DNA from: Echinostoma caproni
Taxonomy: Eukaryota > Platyhelminthes > Trematoda > Plagiorchiida > Echinostomatidae
DNA length: 20,958 bases
NCBI GenBank assembly: GCA_900618425.1
Contig: UZAN01048455.1
Location: 3,123-24,080, forward strand
Direction: 5' to 3'
Of the stretch, positions 17,302 to 20,958 are shown in pieces (within the stretch, counting starts at the first letter, position 1; every line of letters starts with the position of its first letter). The position numbers and the translations under genes are program-made. The notes beneath the pieces are model-generated. The model saw only the letters and a program-made list of their open reading frames with translations. It was not told the origin of the DNA and did not search any database.

Positions 17302-17718
17302 TGAAGCTAATCGAGGTTGACGGCCCGCCGATAAGACTCCTCACGGATCTCGAATTCCGCGCGCGCCTTCCTTGTGTTGTTTTGCCCGAGGTAGACAAAA
17401 CACTCGCGGTGGTCGTAGACGTTGATTGGCGTATTATGGTACTAGAAAGTACCGAATAAGTGCCGATATGGCGAATAAACTATGCAAGTAAATAAATGCA
17501 GTCGCAAAGCGAAAACGTGTCACACGTGTTGCATGGGTTAGAACAGGACCCAGCTTCTATATACACCTGAGCGGAAAACCGTGCTCAGTAAAACACAAGC
17601 AGTGAAGTAAAACAGAACGAAATATCACAGTTGGAGTCCAGGTTGATTGTGAAGAAAATATGAACAAAAAATGTCCTCGTGGATTGCTCCTTTTATTAGT
17701 ACAATCATCGTCACTACA
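17302..17718 (-). repeat. 5' LTR of the gypsy element
   Basis: It starts TGTAGTGACG at 17718 and ends TTAGCTTCA at 17302, 417 bp, and matches the solo LTR at 4600-5051. It has one copy of the TATA-bearing unit (GTGTATATAGAAGC, about 17555). The poly(A) signal AATAAA of the solo LTR is AATCAA here, so this copy would not terminate well. Confidence 0.88.
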
Positions 17719-17982
17719 ACAGCCCTCCGCCAGAAAACAAGCAAAAGCTTTTGATGCAGAGCCGAGTTTGAAAAACAGGTAATATTTAGCGAATGTGAAC
17801 CTGCTGCAAGAATTGAACCGGTAGAATCTTTTCCTTTCTTTTTCATTTTACTTCATTCTGTTGAATATACAGAGAAGCGTCCAATCAAAAACTGGCTTTT
17901 AACCCACAATGGGAGAAGTCAGGCCTCCCGCGTCGGTACTAGTGAAAGACCGCCGTGGCTGCATCCCACAACCAGCCGTTAG
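17719..17982. other. Spacer between gypsy LTR and inverted-repeat arm
   Basis: Nothing recognised. A minus-strand frame of 73 codons (17625-17846) runs antisense across the LTR edge and has no support. Confidence 0.4.
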
Positions 17983-18377
17983 TCTCCAATGTTCAAGACA
18001 TGTCGTTTTCCATTTACCTTCCTATTTCTATTCTCCGATGTGATCCTACAACCAGCTATTGCTGGAGTGAGATCATCATGCTGCTCACATATCCCCAGAG
18101 CATCGGAAAATTTAGGCTTTTTTCTCATGCAACTTTCCCTGCAGAGTGATATTTCTAATACGTGTGACAAGGCGGTCACTTAATTGCTTCTCCAGTCTGT
18201 TCCCATAATTTTATTTTGAAGCCTGTTTGTTCAGCAGCAGGATGAAATCTCGACAGATCATTGTCTTTGCACGAACCAATAAGTTGATTTTTACCCTCCC
18301 CGTGGCTTGAAATTCAACAGAAATCACGTGGAAAGAAAGCAATTGTTTTAGCAACTGAAATGGTAACAGCCGGATTG
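17983..18377 (-). repeat. Left arm of a long inverted repeat, carrying gypsy gag sequence
   Basis: The reverse complement of 18010-18377 equals 19636-20003 with 366 of 368 bases identical (mismatches pair 18023 with 19990 and 18014 with 19999), by direct comparison. After a short replaced patch, 17983-18002 equals 20031-20050 as well. The coding content is gypsy gag (see 19470-20020), read here on the minus strand: KINLLVRAKTMICRDFI, SDRLVTRIRNITLQGK, and in another frame KFSDALGICEQHDDL. No gag sequence adjoins this arm beyond 18377. Confidence 0.95.
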
Positions 18378-18449
18378 AGTATATGTAGAATGGAAGGTAT
18401 TTTGTATCACTGCAGAGCTCCCGTCATAGAAGGCTAGGCGGTCTTCAAT

Positions 18450-19105
18450 TAGGGTGCATGCAATGTTCCCTGTGGTTTATTAGTCCGAATGTTTGAATCG
18501 CTTGATGGTTGGACACGGAAATAATGGGCATCAACTTCAAAAATAGTTCCGGTTGGTGTGGTATGGGATGTTGATTCACAAGAGAATTGTGGGGAGGTGA
18601 TAGTGCCATTGATAAGCGTCTGCAAGCCCTTTGTCGTTTGGCTACTCGCCCGTTTTGGTTTGTCTTCAGTGAATAAATAGTAATACAGTCGCAGCTGGGC
18701 ACGGGCTAGTAAAAATCTGACCAGGGCCGCCAGAGCACATTCCAGAATGCGAACCCCTGTCGGTTGTAACAACTGCAGGACAACCAAAGTTTGCTACCGG
18801 AACCTCTACGAAGGCTCGTGCCGCTGCTTCGCCGGATGCGGACTACAAGGGTACAGCTTCCGGCCAGCGGATGAAACAATCAATTTAGGTGAAGATTTAG
18901 ATACACGCTTTCGATGGCAGGGGCCCACTGGGTCCACGTGTACGTGGTAAAACCGTTCATCAACGTCTGAGAACGAACCTATTGGGCTCTTTGTGTGCCG
19001 AGCAACCTTGTTACTTTGGCAGGACAAGCGATGACCTGCTCATTGGCAGATTTGCTTCTTGATATTATGCCATAAAAAACTATCAGTGATGAGTTTTTGT
19101 GATCG
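18450..19105 (-). pseudogene. Gypsy integrase fragment, shortened relative of the 6671-7670 copy
   Basis: Reading leftwards from 19105: KLITDSFLWHNIKKQIC, then SCQSNKVARHTKSPIGSFSD and VDERFYHVHVDPVGP (18910-19000), matching ITDRFVWHNIKK and KGPLCSFPVVDERFHYVHVD of the copy at 6868-7770. Nucleotide similarity continues to 18450 (counterpart 6671). Compared with that copy it lacks most of 6950-7260: a piece like 7145-7161 (GCTGCCAGAGCACATT) joins directly to one like 7268 (CAGAATGAGAACC). The catalytic core with the second Asp and the Glu is thereby lost. The finger Cys pair reads CQSN, lacking one Cys. It lies inside the inverted-repeat spacer. Confidence 0.85.
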
Positions 19106-19469
19106 CGAAACGAGTACGCACGCACCACGATACAGCTTCCCGGTAACCAATGAAAACACGGAATAACCGATCAATCCTGTGGTCCCAGTTGGCACCAACC
19201 GGATTGTCTGAATGCAAGAAGGCAAACAAATAAACCATATCCTTGTCGATTGGACATTGAAGAATCGACCAATGATAGTTTGAGGCTTCTTATATATATT
19301 TTTCATGACTTTCTGAATAGAATTAACTGTATCCACAGCTCGTCCTTGGTCCTACCTGACTTTGCGCTATTCAGTGGGTTTTCGGTCCGATTCCGAGTTC
19401 GCGATATTTGATTTCGATTCCCATTCTGAAAACTACGATTGCCGTCCCGGCACAGAGTTGCATACTACT
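19106..19469. other. No recognised gene
   Basis: AT-rich in part (TTATATATATTTTTC near 19290). No motif I can name. Gag similarity starts at about 19460-19480. Confidence 0.4.
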
Positions 19470-20020
19470 GAATTCCTTAAGCTACATTCACATCCGTCTG
19501 AGACTGAAGAATGGGTGGAACGTTTCGAGCTTCGGTGCAGCCTACATCACAAAGGGAAGAGGAAACAGTCCATACCATTTCTCATGGTCGGCGGAAAAGA
19601 AATGTATTCTCCACTATAAAATCCCGTTTCCCTGACAATCCGGCTGTTACCATTTCAGTTGCTAAAACAATTGCTTTCTTTCCACGTGATTTCTGTTGAA
19701 TTTCAAGCCACGGGGAGGGTAAAAATCAACTTATTGGTTCGTGCAAAGACAATGATCTGTCGAGATTTCATCCTGCTGCTGAACAAACAGGCTTCAAAAT
19801 AAAATTATGGGAACAGACTGGAGAAGCAATTAAGTGACCGCCTTGTCACACGTATTAGAAATATCACTCTGCAGGGAAAGTTGCATGAGAAAAAAGCCTA
19901 AATTTTCCGATGCTCTGGGGATATGTGAGCAGCATGATGATCTCACTCCAGCAATAGCTGGTTGTAGGATCACATCGGAGAATAGAAATGGGAAGGTACA
20001 TGGGTTTTACCTCTCAACAT
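19470..20020 (+). pseudogene. Gypsy gag (capsid) fragment with frameshifts
   Basis: The plus strand gives SETEEWVERFELRCSLHHKG (19500-19555), IPFLMVGGKEMYSPL, then a shift to KSRFPDNPAVTIS, KINLLVRAKTMICRDFI with LLLNKQASK, NRLEKQLSDRLVTRIRNIT and GKLHEK, then another shift to KFSDALGICEQHDDLTPAIA (about 19895-19955). Gypsy gag proteins of the K02A2.6-like type have the same run: WLERFE, GKEAYSLLK, RxKFNxLVRxxxxxVRDFIL, QLRDRLIAGI, KL, DAxxxCEQxDD. Gag forms the particle that houses reverse transcription. At least two frameshifts and stops break it. It could belong with the integrase at 11235-12226 by type, but they are 7 kb apart and on opposite strands. Confidence 0.78.
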
Positions 20021-20050
20021 AGGAAGACGCCATGTCTTGAACATTGGAGA
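19636..20050 (+). repeat. Right arm of the long inverted repeat
   Basis: It pairs with 17983-18377. Within it, 20004-20030 (27 bases) replaces a 7-base stretch (18003-18009) of the left arm. The 1258-base spacer between arms (18378-19635) holds an integrase fragment and the upstream part of gag. Confidence 0.95.
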
Positions 20051-20958
20051 ACATTGGTGGATAAGTGACTTTCTCTCACAACGTTCGTTCTATGTGACGG
20101 TTGGTGAGAACAGGTCTACACCAGTTCAGCTGACTAGCGGAGTTCCACAAGGCTCAGTATTAGGACCGATTCTATTTATTCTCTACATAAACGACTTGCC
20201 AAGCACTCTGAAATCATCATGCTACATTTTTGCAAATGACATCAAAGTGGTTGGTTCGAATGGGAGAAGTGATCTGGAGCGGGATTTAGAGCAGGTAGCT
20301 AGATGAGCANGCTAGATGAGCAAAAGAATGGGACCTATATCCTAACGCTACCAAGAGTCATGTGCTCACAGGGGCACTTGACAGAATGGTGGTTCACTCG
20401 GAAGAACACGAACTCGCCGTCGAACCCGCTGCTAAGGTTAAAGACTTGGGGGTCATGATATCGAACAACTTTAAATGGTCTGACCAATGTCAAGTAGCGG
20501 CGAGCAGGGCTAGGGGGGAATTATTTAGACTACGGTCGGTTTTGACATGCGGAAGACCGGAAGTCTTCATTCCCGTTCACAAGACCATAGTCGGACCACA
20601 CCTAGAGTATTGTGTACAGGCTTGGGCACCCTTATTCAAGAGGGATGCTGCCTGTTTAATGAGAAAGTTCAGAGATTGGCCACAAGAATGTTTGAAGGAC
20701 AGAGGGAAAAACATATGAGGAAAGACTAGAGGTTCTAGGGCTTTTATCATTAGAAAGAAGGAGACTGCGAGGGGATGTGATACAAACCTTCAAAATCATG
20801 AAGGGAATATCGGGGATAGGATCGGACTTTCCCTTCATATTATCTCCCCAACACCGCACTAGGGGGCATGAGCTCAGGCTCATGAAGCAGAGGTGTAGAC
20901 TGAACGTGAGGAAGCACTTTTTAAGCAACAGTCGACAGTTGGAACAGGCTTCCCAAGT
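20040..20958 (+). pseudogene. CR1-like LINE reverse transcriptase, 5'-truncated, runs off right edge
   Basis: From 20052: HWWISDFLSQRSFYVTVGEN, LTSGVPQGSVLGPILFILYI (20130-20190), SCYIFANDIKVVGSNGRS with the catalytic box at 20229-20240, LEQVAR, then EWDLYPNATKSHV, VKDLGVMISNNFKWSDQCQV (20437-20496), GPHLEYCVQAWAPLFKRDAA (20593-20652), and in shifted frames RLATRMFEGQREK, LERRRLRGDVIQTFKIMKG and HELRLMKQRCRLNVRKHF to the end. This is the CR1/jockey order. The catalytic box is FAND, not FADD, so the copy was dead even before its frameshifts. The frame change at 20298-20322 is probably an assembly fault, not a mutation. Motif A and everything before are absent; the 5' break is at about 20050, the end of the inverted-repeat arm. 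Confidence 0.88.
20298..20322 (+). other. Duplicated 12-mer around an N, likely contig join
   Basis: GCTAGATGAGCA occurs at 20298-20309, is followed by N at 20310, and occurs again at 20311-20322. Taking out one copy plus the N (13 bases) puts the LINE frame before and after in register (LEQVAR ... EWDLYPN). Confidence 0.85.

Larger units (their letters stand above)
16280..17718 (-). mobile_element. CsRn1-like Ty3/gypsy element: 5' LTR, PBS, remnant gag, protease, start of RT
   Basis: The minus strand from 17718 holds, in order, an LTR, a primer binding site one base after it, about 125 bases of leader, the last bit of gag with a Cys-rich box (GNTARSCKKHCT, about 17060-17095), an aspartic protease and the beginning of RT. 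Most of gag (normally several hundred codons) is missing, so there is an internal deletion. The element ends at about 16280 where LINE sequence begins. The tRNA-Trp-type PBS together with the protease and RT wording places it nearest the CsRn1 group, first described in Clonorchis sinensis. Confidence 0.87.

Noticed and set aside
17250..17459. Plus-strand 69-codon frame
   Set aside because: It is antisense across the LTR end and primer binding site.
19834..20022. Identical 50-residue peptides at 17979-18179 (minus) and 19834-20022 (plus) as a conserved small gene pair
   Set aside because: The identity comes from the inverted repeat. The true content is gag, split between this frame and another.
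1..20958. Search for CRISPR arrays, tRNA genes, rRNA genes or telomere repeats
   Set aside because: No regularly spaced repeats, cloverleaf-like sequences or telomere arrays were seen by eye.

Overview
This is a eukaryotic nuclear window, most likely from a parasitic flatworm (probably a cestode, possibly a trematode). The inference rests on three things: a spliced ribosomal-protein gene with a 40-nt intron, dense retrotransposon wreckage, and a CsRn1-like Ty3/gypsy element with a tRNA-Trp-type primer binding site, a lineage first described in the liver fluke Clonorchis. I cannot name the species. There are no bacterial operons, rRNA, tRNA or CRISPR arrays that I can see.

The only host gene I can support is RPS27A (minus strand, 3287-3794). 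It is a two-exon gene for ribosomal protein eS31 fused behind a strongly divergent ubiquitin-like domain. That domain aligns to ubiquitin over 76 residues without a gap, but it has no lysines and has lost the hydrophobic-patch residues.

Everything else recognisable is retroelement. From left to right: two head-to-tail RTE-like LINE copies (1-2490, minus); RPS27A; a complete solo gypsy LTR with a 4-bp target duplication (4600-5051, plus); a CR1-like LINE 3' end (5907-6290, minus); a 5'-truncated gypsy pol (6671-8775, minus); a LINE 3' end (9861-10540, minus); an integrase of a second gypsy type (11235-12226, minus); LINE debris (12227-13904, minus); a BEL/Pao RNase H fragment (13905-14365, minus) abutting a gypsy RT fragment (14373-14725, minus); a LINE RT (15440-16275, minus) abutting another gypsy RT; a gypsy 5' end with LTR, PBS, protease and RT start (16280-17718, minus); an almost perfect long inverted repeat (17983-18377 and 19636-20050) carrying gypsy gag sequence and enclosing an integrase fragment; and a CR1-like LINE RT running off the right edge (20040-20958, plus).

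The elements are decayed by stops, frameshifts and catalytic-site changes. Five of the six reverse-transcriptase catalytic boxes I can read are altered. Nearly all coding-type fragments before 19.1 kb lie on the minus strand, as RPS27A does. I found no new multi-gene system. The most distinctive items are the lysine-less ubiquitin-like eS31 precursor, the long inverted repeat, the LTR promoter duplication, the gypsy-to-BEL junction, and a probable 13-bp assembly artefact at an N.
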